Source: Cryobacterium sp. Y50
Lineage (GTDB): Bacteria > Actinomycetota > Actinomycetes > Actinomycetales > Microbacteriaceae
Length of the DNA stretch: 36,285 bases
Reading direction: 5' to 3'
Assembly: GCF_002929805.1 (NCBI RefSeq)
Contig: NZ_PJJM01000067.1
Coordinates: 1-36,285 of the forward strand
Numbering within the stretch: position 1 is the first letter of the stretch; every line of letters begins with the position of its first letter. This document shows positions 8,198 through 16,234 of this stretch, in pieces. A program made the position numbers and the translations under genes. A model generated the notes under the pieces. The model saw only the letters and a program-made list of their open reading frames with translations. It did not search any database and was not told the origin of the DNA.

Positions 8198-8509
8198 TCA
8201 CCCTGTGACTGGGTTCTCCGGAGCAAAATTCTCGGTGAAGGGATACGACTGCAGATCGGTGCACCGGCACGTTGTTATTGCTCTAATGGATGCGTCGCCG
8301 CACGTCCATCCCTCCTCCGGCAGTTCCGGAAGTATCGGGTCCTGTACAACCAGATCCTCGGCATCTATTTCGAAAGCTTGCACGCCGTTTGGCGCTGTGC
8401 AGGCGACGCCAACGGCATCGCCTGATTCGGTCAGGGGGGCGACGTCGCCGATGGGACCACGATGAGACGCCCCATACCTCACGACGGTCGGCGTGGCCGA
8501 ATAGCCCAC
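8198..8509 (-). CDS. hypothetical protein downstream of dedA (uncertain)
   Basis: A GTG-started frame of 103 residues begins six bases after the DedA stop. It is acidic and reads plausibly in the second half (VQDPILPELPEEGWTCGDAS), with four cysteines, but I recognise no family and see no good ribosome-binding site. Third-position GC is only modestly high. It may be a small gene cotranscribed with dedA or a remnant. If it is not real, 8100-8515 holds no gene I can support. Confidence 0.33.
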   Translation of the reverse strand: MGYSATPTVVRYGASHRGPIGDVAPLTESGDAVGVACTAPNGVQAFEIDAEDLVVQDPILPELPEEGWTCGDASIRAITTCRCTDLQSYPFTENFAPENPVTG

Positions 8510-8515
8510 CGATGG

Positions 8516-9178
8516 TCACGCCCGAGAATTCTGGCGGCGAGAAACAACGGCTCTGATCACGACGGGCAGCACGGAGAGCACGACGATGCAGATCAGTACG
8601 AGGTCGATGTAATGTGCGGCGAAGTCGGCGACGCCCGGAATATGAGCCAACCCAAACCCCAGGAGCACTACCTCGGTCGCCCACAGCACCGCGCCGGCGA
8701 TGTTGAACATCGTGAATAGGCGCCGCGGCATTTTGCCCACGCCGGCCGCGACGGGAGCAAAGGTGCGCACAACGGGCACGAAGCGGGCGATCGTGACGGC
8801 CGCCGGTCCGAAACGATCATAAAACCCCTGCGTTCGCATTACGCTTCTGCGGCTGAACAGGCCGGAGTCGCGGTGGTCGAAAATGCGCCGGCCCGTCGTG
8901 CGCCCGATGATATAGCCGAGCTGGTCGCCCAGCGCGGCCGAGACTGCAATCGTCGGGATGACAATCCAGAGCGGCTGGCTGATCACCCCGCTGAGCGTGA
9001 GAACGCCGGTGAAGAACAGCAGGGTATCACCGGGGAGGAAGAATTCGACGAGCAGGCCCGTCTCCACGAACACGATCACGCACACGACGACGAGGCCCCA
9101 GCCGCCGGCGCTGGCGATCACCGACTGCGGATCCAGAAAACCGGAGGTGGGCAGTGCGGTGACGGTCATAGTATTCAT
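8516..9178 (-). CDS. DedA-family membrane protein
   Basis: A 220-residue DedA/VTT-domain protein with about five hydrophobic segments. Family landmarks are FVETGLLVEFFLPGDTLLFF (membrane-dipping loop with acidic residues), GRTTGRRIF, and RFVPVVRTFAPVAAGVGKM, which holds the conserved arginines. DedA proteins are implicated in recycling the undecaprenyl-phosphate lipid carrier and in membrane homeostasis. Starts at 9178 or 9169 are both possible. It lies 66 bases downstream of the COG4705-type gene on the same strand and may share its transcript. Confidence 0.9.
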   Translation of the reverse strand: MNTMTVTALPTSGFLDPQSVIASAGGWGLVVVCVIVFVETGLLVEFFLPGDTLLFFTGVLTLSGVISQPLWIVIPTIAVSAALGDQLGYIIGRTTGRRIFDHRDSGLFSRRSVMRTQGFYDRFGPAAVTIARFVPVVRTFAPVAAGVGKMPRRLFTMFNIAGAVLWATEVVLLGFGLAHIPGVADFAAHYIDLVLICIVVLSVLPVVIRAVVSRRQNSRA

Positions 9179-9244
9179 GCTGCAAGGGCTTTCTCTGAGT
9201 TTTCTGAAGACGGGCCGGGCATCCTCTACGGCACGCGGGTGGGG

Positions 9245-10060
9245 TTATATGGTGGCCGTCAGTTGGGCGGTCGTGGTGTGTGCGCGGCGGATGAGTACGA
9301 TCACCAGGATGAGGATCACGGCCAGGAACAGCACGCTGGTTCCAGTGGTCCCAAGTCCCAGACCGCCGTCGCCGACGGACTGGGAGAGCAGATCACCGGT
9401 GGATGCGCCCAGCGGACGGGTCAGGATGTAGGCGATCCAGAAGGCGAGTACAGCGTTGAGGTGGAAGACGAAGTACGCCACGGTGACCAGCGCGATGGCG
9501 GCAGCGAAGACGAGCAGTGCTACGAGGAAGCCCAGGTTCAGTCCCTCAGCTACGAGGTCGCCCGCCGCGGTGCCAAGGGCGAATGTGAACAACACTGCTA
9601 GCCAGTAGAACGTCTCCCGTCGGGCCGTGAAGATCGAGTGGATGAAGAGAGTCTTCTCCGAGCTGGCCCAGACGGTGAAGGTTGCGGCCAGTGCGATGGC
9701 GAAGACAACCGTCGTGACCCACAGAGGCACGCCGAGGCTGTCGGTGAGGTTATCGGTGAGGTTATCGGTGATCAGAGTACCTACGACGCTGATGAACACC
9801 ACCGCCAGCCAATAGACGGCCGGAGTGTATTTGTGCAGTCTGAACTGCACGATCAGGGCGACAATGAGCAGGACCGCCATGATCACCGAAGTGATCGAGA
9901 GACCCAGGCCGAGGTCGACGTTGAGGAAGTCGGCGGCGGTCTCCCCCACAGTGGTCGCGAGTACCTTGATCACCCAAAAGATGAGAGTCACCTCGGGCAC
10001 CTTGGTCAGGATATGCCGTACGGGCGAAACGGTCGAGAAGAGCGTTGAGGTCGTGGACAA
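9245..10060 (-). CDS. COG4705-like polytopic membrane protein
   Basis: A 271-residue protein with about 8 membrane segments. It opens with KVPEVTLIFWVIKVLATTVG followed by ETAADFL, and related blocks recur later (YWLAVLFTFALGTAAGDLVAE, ILTRPLGASTGDLL), showing internal repeats with conserved acidic residues inside helices, the hallmark of COG4705 membrane proteins. The function is unsettled. The frame is open to 10099, but a strong AGGAGG five bases before a TTG at 10060 fixes that start. A short in-frame duplication gives TDNLTDNLTD near 9740-9765. A two-component system is encoded just upstream on the same strand. Confidence 0.78.
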   Translation of the reverse strand: MSTTSTLFSTVSPVRHILTKVPEVTLIFWVIKVLATTVGETAADFLNVDLGLGLSITSVIMAVLLIVALIVQFRLHKYTPAVYWLAVVFISVVGTLITDNLTDNLTDSLGVPLWVTTVVFAIALAATFTVWASSEKTLFIHSIFTARRETFYWLAVLFTFALGTAAGDLVAEGLNLGFLVALLVFAAAIALVTVAYFVFHLNAVLAFWIAYILTRPLGASTGDLLSQSVGDGGLGLGTTGTSVLFLAVILILVIVLIRRAHTTTAQLTATI

Positions 10061-10202
10061 GTGTTCCTCCTGGAATGGGGCGGTAGCACTAGCGAACACG
10101 GCGGCGTCTAAGACTTCTCACAGAAACCAACAATGGCCGCCAGGGATCTAGGAATTCGCATTCTTTTGTTCGACGAACGACTTTCGTTGGTCACGGCATA
10201 GA

Positions 10203-11210
10203 TCAGGCGGGCTTTGCCCGCGGAACGGTCAGGCAGAGTGCTGTGCCCGCGGCAGTGCTATCGACGACGTGCACGGATCCGCCGTAACGCACAACAATTT
10301 CGCGCACCAGGGACAAGCCAATTCCAAACCCGGTGCGGGACTCATCGCCGTCGGCATCCGGCGGGGCGGAGTGGGCGAACCGATCGAAAATTCGGGCAGG
10401 GTCGATGCCGTGGATGCCTGGACCTCGATCGCGCACGGTGACCGCCACAGTCTTCTTGGTCACGGCCACGCTCACAGTGATGGCCGAGTCGTACGGCGCG
10501 AAACGCACAGCGTTATCCAGCAGGGCGACTACGCATCGGGTGATGCTGATTGCTGGCACCCGCACCGACGCGAGCTGCGGAGCATCCAGTTCGATGTTGA
10601 CGTGTTTGTCGACGGCAATGAGTGCCATCGACTGCACGGCGGCGTCAACGGCAGCGATCAGATCGACCACGACCGTGTCATGCACGGCTGCGCCACCGAC
10701 TTCGGCCGATTCGAGCAGGTCGTTGACGATGTGGATTAGGTCTTTCGCGTCGCTGCGGAGCTCCGCGACGACCGAGGCCGACGGGTCATCGGCGGAAAGT
10801 GTGCGTTGCAGGATTTGCAGGCGGGCATCGAGTACCGCGAGCGGGGTGCGCAGTTCATGGCTCGCGTCGGCGACAAAGGCTCGTTGGATGCGCAGCACGT
10901 CGCCGAGGGGTTGCACAGCGCGGCGGGTGACCAGCCAGCTCAACACCCCTGCGAGAACGATCAAGGCCACACCCAAAACTGCGGCAGCGCGCAGCAGCTT
11001 GACGGCGCTGACCTGCAGGTTGTCAGTGTCCGGCACTGGTTCAAACAATTCACCGGGCGAGATCTCGGACAGGATGTAGACGAACACGGCCACGACGACC
11101 ACAGCCACGACCGCAGCACACGCGATTGCGATTCGCGTACCGACAAGACGGGAGGCCCGACGGATGGCGAGGGTGTCGCTGTCGATGACGGGAATTTTTC
11201 GGCGGGTCAT
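10203..11210 (-). CDS. sensor histidine kinase
   Basis: A 335-residue kinase. Two membrane helices (about 25-47 and 72-94) flank a short outside segment of roughly 25 residues, too small for a folded sensor domain, which suggests sensing within the membrane or through a partner. The H-box FVADASHELRTPL carries the phospho-accepting H118. The ATPase part has the N-box LLDNAVRFAP and the G-boxes DRGPGI and GFGIGLSLV. It starts with an ATGA overlap on the stop of the response regulator gene, the usual order regulator then kinase. The membrane genes downstream (COG4705-type, DedA) are candidate targets by position only. Confidence 0.92.
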   Translation of the reverse strand: MTRRKIPVIDSDTLAIRRASRLVGTRIAIACAAVVAVVVVAVFVYILSEISPGELFEPVPDTDNLQVSAVKLLRAAAVLGVALIVLAGVLSWLVTRRAVQPLGDVLRIQRAFVADASHELRTPLAVLDARLQILQRTLSADDPSASVVAELRSDAKDLIHIVNDLLESAEVGGAAVHDTVVVDLIAAVDAAVQSMALIAVDKHVNIELDAPQLASVRVPAISITRCVVALLDNAVRFAPYDSAITVSVAVTKKTVAVTVRDRGPGIHGIDPARIFDRFAHSAPPDADGDESRTGFGIGLSLVREIVVRYGGSVHVVDSTAAGTALCLTVPRAKPA

Positions 11211-11882
11211 GGTTGTCCCAGACGGTAGCCCTCACCGCGCACGGTGAGGACAATGTCGGTGTCGGTCTTGCGCCGAAGGTAGTGCACGTAGGTATCCACC
11301 GTTCCGGCGGTGTCCGCAGCGCTGAAAACGGTTCGCAGGATCTGCTGGCGGGAGAACGTGCGTTGCGGGGCATCCGTTAACATTTTGAGCAGTTCGTTCT
11401 CCTTGACCGTCAGCAGGATACGCCCGTCATACGGGGAATAGATCGTGCGACTGTCCGGGTAGTACTCCCACCCACCGACCAGCACCGTGCGACCCTCCCC
11501 GGTGAACACCCGACGAATGGCTCGCAGCCGCGCGAAGAGCTCCTCGAATTCGAACGGCTTGACCAGGTAATCGTTGGCGCCGATATCGAGCCCGGCCACT
11601 TTATCGCCGGTGGTTCCCAGGGCCGTCAGAAGCAGGATGGGGGTAGTGACCAATTTGCGGCGGAGGGCTTCAACTACTCCCAGCCCGTCTAGCCCAGGCA
11701 GGCGCCGGTCGATCACCATCACCTCGAATTCACCAACGAGGCCGACTGCCAGACCAACCGCACCGTCTGTAACCAGCGTGACATTGTAGGTTTCCGTGAG
11801 CACGTCCCCGGATCATCGGGCCGAGCTTGGCATCGTCCTCGATCAGCAGCAGTCGGGCACGAGCCGTACTCTCAGCGGGCAT
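11207..11882 (-). pseudogene. OmpR/PhoB-type response regulator with a one-base frameshift
   Basis: The N-terminus (ARARLLLIEDDAKLGPMIR) is read from ATG 11882, behind GGAGG. The rest (VLTETYNVTLVTDG onward) is in another frame. One extra base in the run CCCC at 11806-11809 (GGGG on the coding strand) separates them; with three bases the product is a normal 224-residue regulator reading MIRDVLTETY. That product would have a receiver with acidic pair ED at 15-16, phospho-acceptor D58, LVKPF, and a winged-helix DNA-binding domain ending in RGEGYRLG. As it stands, only a GTG-started 198-residue form lacking the first strand and acidic pocket could be made. Either the gene is broken or the base is a sequencing error. 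Confidence 0.88.
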
Positions 11883-11966
11883 CCGCGGTTCCTCCGTAGG
11901 CGGGTCCAGCATACAGGCCGGATCGACGTTCGCTCCAGTGTGACAGTGAAAGCCACCAGGCCGCAT

Positions 11967-12695
11967 TCACCAGCGCCACCGATAGCCAGAAGCACCGAGC
12001 TTGACCGTGCTGTCCTTGGCCGGACCTACGTTGGTGGCCATGGTCGAATCGCCGCTCGCTGGGGTGCTCAAGGTGTCGCCATTGGCGGGGACATCGGTGT
12101 CCAACGGAACGCCCTGGTCGTAGAAGCCGATCACGTCATCCTTTTGAACTGTCACTGCTGGCACGGAATAGGTTTCGACCTCACCGGTGTCCACGGTCGG
12201 TGTCGGCACCTCCAGCTCGGAGCTGGTGTCGATGACAGTGAGCTCACCCGCGGTGCCGGTCGGTCGCAGCACTAGTGCATGGAAGAGGTTGCCCGCCGAA
12301 GTGGTCGGGCTTGCTCCGGCGGTGCCCTGGTTCCAACTCTGGAAGTCGTTGAGCGTGCCGGCGGGTAGCTTGGAGTGGTCGAGTATGACCAATACCGGCC
12401 CCAACTCACCAGTCGGCTTCGCATAGTCAGTCGCGTGCGTGCGCTCGGTCAGCGGCCTACCGTACAGGATCGGCGTCGGGGTCCCGAGGCTGATTTTCAC
12501 CATCGCATCCGCTAACGCCTGCGGGCTGTTCGCCCAATTCGGGTGGGGCCGAAGTAATGTGGCACCTTTGCCACGTCGATGGCGCTCCTGGGGACCGAAG
12601 CCTCCGCCGCATCGGGTCGGAAGAGGCCCATCGAGCCTGGATCGCGCCTGCATCCGTTGTGGCATCGGGCGGGGGTCGGAAAACCTCGCGGCCAA
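11967..12695 (-). CDS. orphan, probably truncated beta-rich protein
   Basis: The last 190 residues read as genuine protein: GTLNDFQSWNQGTAG, FHALVLRPTGTAGELTVID, and DDVIGFYDQGVPLDTD. This resembles exported beta-sandwich proteins of unknown function seen in surface-protein loci. Upstream of about 12545 the frame turns basic and low in complexity and looks non-coding, and no signal peptide is present. The real gene has probably lost its start. ATG 12503 is the nearest usable codon, with no clear ribosome-binding site. The 9-base tandem repeat lies shortly upstream. Confidence 0.45.
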   Translation of the reverse strand: MAARFSDPRPMPQRMQARSRLDGPLPTRCGGGFGPQERHRRGKGATLLRPHPNWANSPQALADAMVKISLGTPTPILYGRPLTERTHATDYAKPTGELGPVLVILDHSKLPAGTLNDFQSWNQGTAGASPTTSAGNLFHALVLRPTGTAGELTVIDTSSELEVPTPTVDTGEVETYSVPAVTVQKDDVIGFYDQGVPLDTDVPANGDTLSTPASGDSTMATNVGPAKDSTVKLGASGYRWRW

Positions 12696-12721
12696 TCGCG
12701 GGCATTCTGACGCCCGAACCC

Positions 12722-12766
12722 ATTACCGCCATTACCGCCATTACCGCCATTACCGCCATTACCGCC
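12722..12766. repeat. five perfect tandem copies of a 9-base unit
   Basis: The unit ATTACCGCC is repeated five times without a mismatch in a stretch with no supported gene. Read on the minus strand it would encode Gly-Gly-Asn or Met-Ala-Val repeats depending on frame, but no frame through it joins a credible protein. Such arrays vary in copy number by slippage. Confidence 0.9.
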
Positions 12767-12969
12767 GACGATGCGTTAGCTCACGAAGCCAGTTGGGACT
12801 TCGCCTACAACGGACAACGGTCTGAGGTGCGCGGAGGCACCTCAACACTCGACAAGCGGAATCGCAAGATGCCTGCTCTACGCCCCGTCACGCCCAATGT
12901 TCCCAAGGTACTGTGGACATCATTGCCGTCGCCCGTCCGGAGGATGACGAAACACAGGAGGAGAACCAG

Positions 12970-13884
12970 ATGTCAGTCGGTTTGCTCGCCGTCGTCGATG
13001 ACATACTCACCGCCGCACTCAAGGCGAGCGCCAAGACCGCCGGCGTCGTCATTGACGATGCGGCCGTCACCCCGCAGTATGTTCAGGGGCTGTCGCCGGC
13101 GCGCGAGCTGCACGTCGTCTGGCGCATTTCACTCGGCAGTCTGTTTAACAAGTTCGTCATCATCATTCCGCTCGCATTGCTCCTGTCAGCCTTCGCGCCG
13201 TGGGTGTTGCCGTGGCTGCTCATTCTCGGCGGCACCTACTTGTGCTTCGAAGGTGCGGAGAAAGTCACCGAATGGTTCGGCGCGCATCACGGCACCGAGG
13301 AGACCGAATCGCGAGATGAGGGCAAGCTCATCTTCGGCGCCATTCGCACCGACCTCATCCTCAGCACAGAGATCATGCTGATCGCGCTGGCAAGCCTCGA
13401 CCCCGATTTTGGGCTCTGGATGACGCTCGGCGCGTTGGTGGTGATCGGTCTCGGCATGACGGTGCTCGTCTATGGCGCCGTCGCGCTGCTGGTCAAGATT
13501 GACGATGTAGGCCTGTCGCTAATGAAAAACCCCGCACGGCGGGTAAGACGCACCGGCGCACGCATTGTGGCCGCAATGCCGGCCGTGTTCCGCGTGATCG
13601 GCATCATCGGCACGGTCGCCATGCTGTGGGTCGGCGGCCACCTCGTGATCGCCAACCTGGCCGAAACTTTCTGGCACGGCCCCTACGACGTTTTGCACGC
13701 GGCGACGGATGCCGTCGAATCTGCCGGACCCGTCGTCGTCTGGGTATCCGACACCGCGATGTCGGCTGTGTTCGGCCTCATTCTTGGCCTAATCATCATC
13801 GGGATTGCTTTCGGAGTATCGGGTCTGCTTAAGCGGGACCGGCCAGACGCCATCGCGGAGGAACACTCAGCGCCAAATGTCTAG
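12970..13884 (+). CDS. DUF808 (YedI-like) inner membrane protein
   Basis: A 304-residue membrane protein of the DUF808/YedI family. It begins MSVGLLAVVDDILTAALKASAKTAG in family style, followed by KFVIIIPLALLLSAFAPW, GGTYLCFEGAEKV, and hydrophobic segments to the C-terminus. AGGAGGAG at 12956-12963 places the start at ATG 12970; the frame is open to 12913 but that part is not conserved in style. The function of the family is unknown. The gene appears to stand alone, with the next gene 149 bases away and no clear terminator between. Confidence 0.9.
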   Translation: MSVGLLAVVDDILTAALKASAKTAGVVIDDAAVTPQYVQGLSPARELHVVWRISLGSLFNKFVIIIPLALLLSAFAPWVLPWLLILGGTYLCFEGAEKVTEWFGAHHGTEETESRDEGKLIFGAIRTDLILSTEIMLIALASLDPDFGLWMTLGALVVIGLGMTVLVYGAVALLVKIDDVGLSLMKNPARRVRRTGARIVAAMPAVFRVIGIIGTVAMLWVGGHLVIANLAETFWHGPYDVLHAATDAVESAGPVVVWVSDTAMSAVFGLILGLIIIGIAFGVSGLLKRDRPDAIAEEHSAPNV

Positions 13885-14033
13885 CTGGCGCGCAGGCGTG
13901 GTGACCGCACTACCCGGTTCGCGACGCAGGTACATCTACTCATAGTTGAGATCGTGGCTAATTCGGCCTACTGGTCCCGCTACCCGCCTCGGCGGCAAGG
14001 AATACCTCACACCCCACGAGGTTGCACCGAGTA

Positions 14034-15128
14034 ATGATTACGTCACCCGAACCACGCAACCGCACCGCCCTCGTCGTCGGAGCTTCCGGCATCACCGGAT
14101 CTGCCGTCGTTGACCAGTTGGCTGCCGAGGGCTGGCACGTGCTCGCCCTCGCCCGCCGCAGCGGCCGTGACCTACCCGGCGTCCGCTGGATCCAGGCAGA
14201 CCTCCGCTCCGGCGCCGACCTGATGCGAGCACTGGCCGATGAGAACCCCGAGCAGGTCTTCTTCACCGCGTGGTCCCGTCAGGAGACCGAAGAACTCAAC
14301 ATCGAGGTGAATGCCGCCATGGTCCGCGACCTCCTCGCTGCACTGGCCCACGCCCCGGTTGGCCATGTCGCCCTAGTCACCGGACTGAAGCATTACCTCG
14401 GTCCGTTCGAAGCCTACGGGCAGGGCAATATGCCCGACACCCCCTTCCACGAAGACGAACCGCGCCTCGACGTTGCGAATTTCTACTACGCGCAGGAAGA
14501 CGAGCTGTTCGCGGCATCCGCTCGCCAAGGATTCACTTGGTCAGTGCACCGTTCACACACCGTGATCGGCCACGCGGTCGGTAACCTCATGAACATGGGT
14601 CTCACCCTCGCTGCGCAGGCATCCCTGTGCAGACACCTCGGCATTCCCTTCGTTTTCCCCGGCAGCGAGACGCAGTGGAACAGCGTCACCGACATGACCG
14701 ACGCGACCATCCTCGCCGAGCAGATGGTGTGGGCCGCGACAACGGATGCCGGCGCCAACGAAGCATTCAACGTGGTCAACGGCGATATCTTTCGTTGGCG
14801 AGCGATGTGGCCAAAGATCGCCGCATACTTCGGCGTCGAGCCGGAAGGTTACATCGATGAGCCGCGACCCCTTGAGGTGCAGATGGCCGGCATGGAGTCG
14901 GTCTGGGCCGAGCTCGCCGCCACGCACGGCCTCGTAGAGTCAGACCTGGGGCGCATCGCGTCCTGGTGGCACACCGACGCGGACCTCGGCCGCAAGATCG
15001 AAGTCTTCACCGACATCACCAAGAGCCGTCTCGCTGGCTTCACCCCACACCATCGCACGATTGACTCATTCACGTCTCTTTTCGACCGCTACCGTGCAGA
15101 AAAGCTCATACCTGACACAGCAGACTGA
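14034..15128 (+). CDS. PRISE-like atypical SDR-family NAD(P)-dependent reductase
   Basis: A 364-residue Rossmann-fold enzyme. The cofactor motif is ALVVGASGITGSAVV near residue 13, followed by LARRSGRD, where the arginines fit NADP binding. A usual YxxxK catalytic pair is missing; instead NFYYAQEDELF matches the tyrosine-containing signature of PRISE enzymes (progesterone 5-beta-reductase/iridoid synthase type), which reduce enones. The TGLKHYLGPFEAYG block is also typical. The substrate is unknown. ATG 14034 follows CGAGG by 12 bases; a TTG at 14022 is too close to it. Confidence 0.85.
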   Translation: MITSPEPRNRTALVVGASGITGSAVVDQLAAEGWHVLALARRSGRDLPGVRWIQADLRSGADLMRALADENPEQVFFTAWSRQETEELNIEVNAAMVRDLLAALAHAPVGHVALVTGLKHYLGPFEAYGQGNMPDTPFHEDEPRLDVANFYYAQEDELFAASARQGFTWSVHRSHTVIGHAVGNLMNMGLTLAAQASLCRHLGIPFVFPGSETQWNSVTDMTDATILAEQMVWAATTDAGANEAFNVVNGDIFRWRAMWPKIAAYFGVEPEGYIDEPRPLEVQMAGMESVWAELAATHGLVESDLGRIASWWHTDADLGRKIEVFTDITKSRLAGFTPHHRTIDSFTSLFDRYRAEKLIPDTAD

Positions 15129-15278
15129 CCACCTAGCGGGGAATATATCGCTCGATCGATGCGGCCTTCGCCGCGCGATCTGCGGCCCGCCACTAGTGGT
15201 GGTACCGGCCACCGAACGACCTACCAAATCACTGAGATTCGGGTCTGGGACGTTGATAACTGCGGGTTGGAGTCCAAA

Positions 15279-16001
15279 ATGACTGCTATGACGAACGTGA
15301 CACGCGCCGCGCTGGTAAGCGGAGCATTTGTTGAACTGGCTGACACTTTGGTCGGAGAATACGACGCCATCGATCTTTTGCGCACTCTGGTCGATCAATG
15401 TGTGGTGTTGCTCGACGCTACCGCGGCGGGTCTTCTTCTGGCTGACTCGAACGGTAACCTTCAGGTCATTGCCGCCACGAGCGAGGAGAGCCATCTTGTC
15501 GAGGTACTGCAACACCGGGCCGGAGCAGGTCCCTGCGTTGATGCCTATCGATCCGGTGAGGTCGTCACGCTGAGCAATATTGCGACGGACGGACACCGAT
15601 ACCCCGATTTTCAGGCGGCAGCGCTGTCGCAGGGTTTCCAATCCGTGCATGCCATTCCCATGCGGTTACGCCCCAATACCATCGGAGCGCTGAATCTGTT
15701 TCGAGAACGAAAGGGCACCTTGAGTACTGAGGACGCGGTAATTGGTCAGGCGCTGGCCGATGTCGCGACCGTTAGCCTCCTTCACGAACGCTCGGCTCGA
15801 AAAAACGCCACGGTGAATGCTCAACTGCAGCATGCACTCACAAGCCGGGTTTTTATCGAGCAGGCCAAAGGCGTCATCGCCGCACGCAATAACATCAATA
15901 TGGATGACGCTTTCAAACGCCTCCGTGAGCACGCCCGTGCACACCAGGAGCCTATGCGCCAAAGCGCCGAAAACGTGATCAACAACGTCGTGATGATCTA
16001 G
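15279..16001 (+). CDS. GAF-ANTAR transcription antitermination regulator
   Basis: A 240-residue protein. An N-terminal GAF domain (about 25-165, with GAGPCVDAYRSGEVV and the strand pattern around VHAIPMRLRPNTIGALNLF) is joined to a C-terminal ANTAR domain (about 185-238: TSRVFIEQAKGVIAARNNIN, then AFKRLREHA). ANTAR domains bind paired RNA hairpins and prevent termination. The GAF domain would sense a small ligand or redox state. GGAG six bases before ATG 15279 decides the start. I did not identify a paired-hairpin target nearby; 15129-15278 holds only a 10-base palindrome CCACTAGTGG. Confidence 0.92.
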   Translation: MTAMTNVTRAALVSGAFVELADTLVGEYDAIDLLRTLVDQCVVLLDATAAGLLLADSNGNLQVIAATSEESHLVEVLQHRAGAGPCVDAYRSGEVVTLSNIATDGHRYPDFQAAALSQGFQSVHAIPMRLRPNTIGALNLFRERKGTLSTEDAVIGQALADVATVSLLHERSARKNATVNAQLQHALTSRVFIEQAKGVIAARNNINMDDAFKRLREHARAHQEPMRQSAENVINNVVMI

Positions 16002-16141
16002 AGCGCCTGGCATGAGACCGGCAGAGTTGAAGAGGGCGAGGACGGCGAGCCCGTCGGCTAGTGCGCGATCGAGCACCGGCGGCGTGGAATTGGCGGTATG
16101 CCGCTACGCGGGGCCGTCTCGGGGCGTTGGACATGCAAAGA

Positions 16142-16178
16142 GGCGGGCCCCGCGTGCTGTGTGCACGTGGGACCCGCC
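16142..16178 (-). terminator. hairpin between convergent genes
   Basis: GGCGGG (16142-16147) pairs with CCCGCC (16173-16178), and the inner bases extend the stem. On the minus strand the hairpin is followed by CTCTTT, so it mainly serves the beta-helix gene and may also stop reading from the ANTAR gene. Confidence 0.65.
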
Positions 16179-16234
16179 CGGTGTCCTGCAAGGGAATTCT
16201 TGGTGGGAGCTAGCCTGGTGGTGAGTTCTTCTGG

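Noticed and set aside
12722..12766. CRISPR array or PGRS-like gene
   Set aside because: The units are only 9 bases with no spacers, and no Gly-Gly-Asn frame extends into a credible protein.
12557..13381. 274-residue plus-strand frame with ITAITA repeats
   Set aside because: It runs through the 9-base array and then out of frame across the well-supported DUF808 gene; basic Arg/Ser composition marks it as a shadow.
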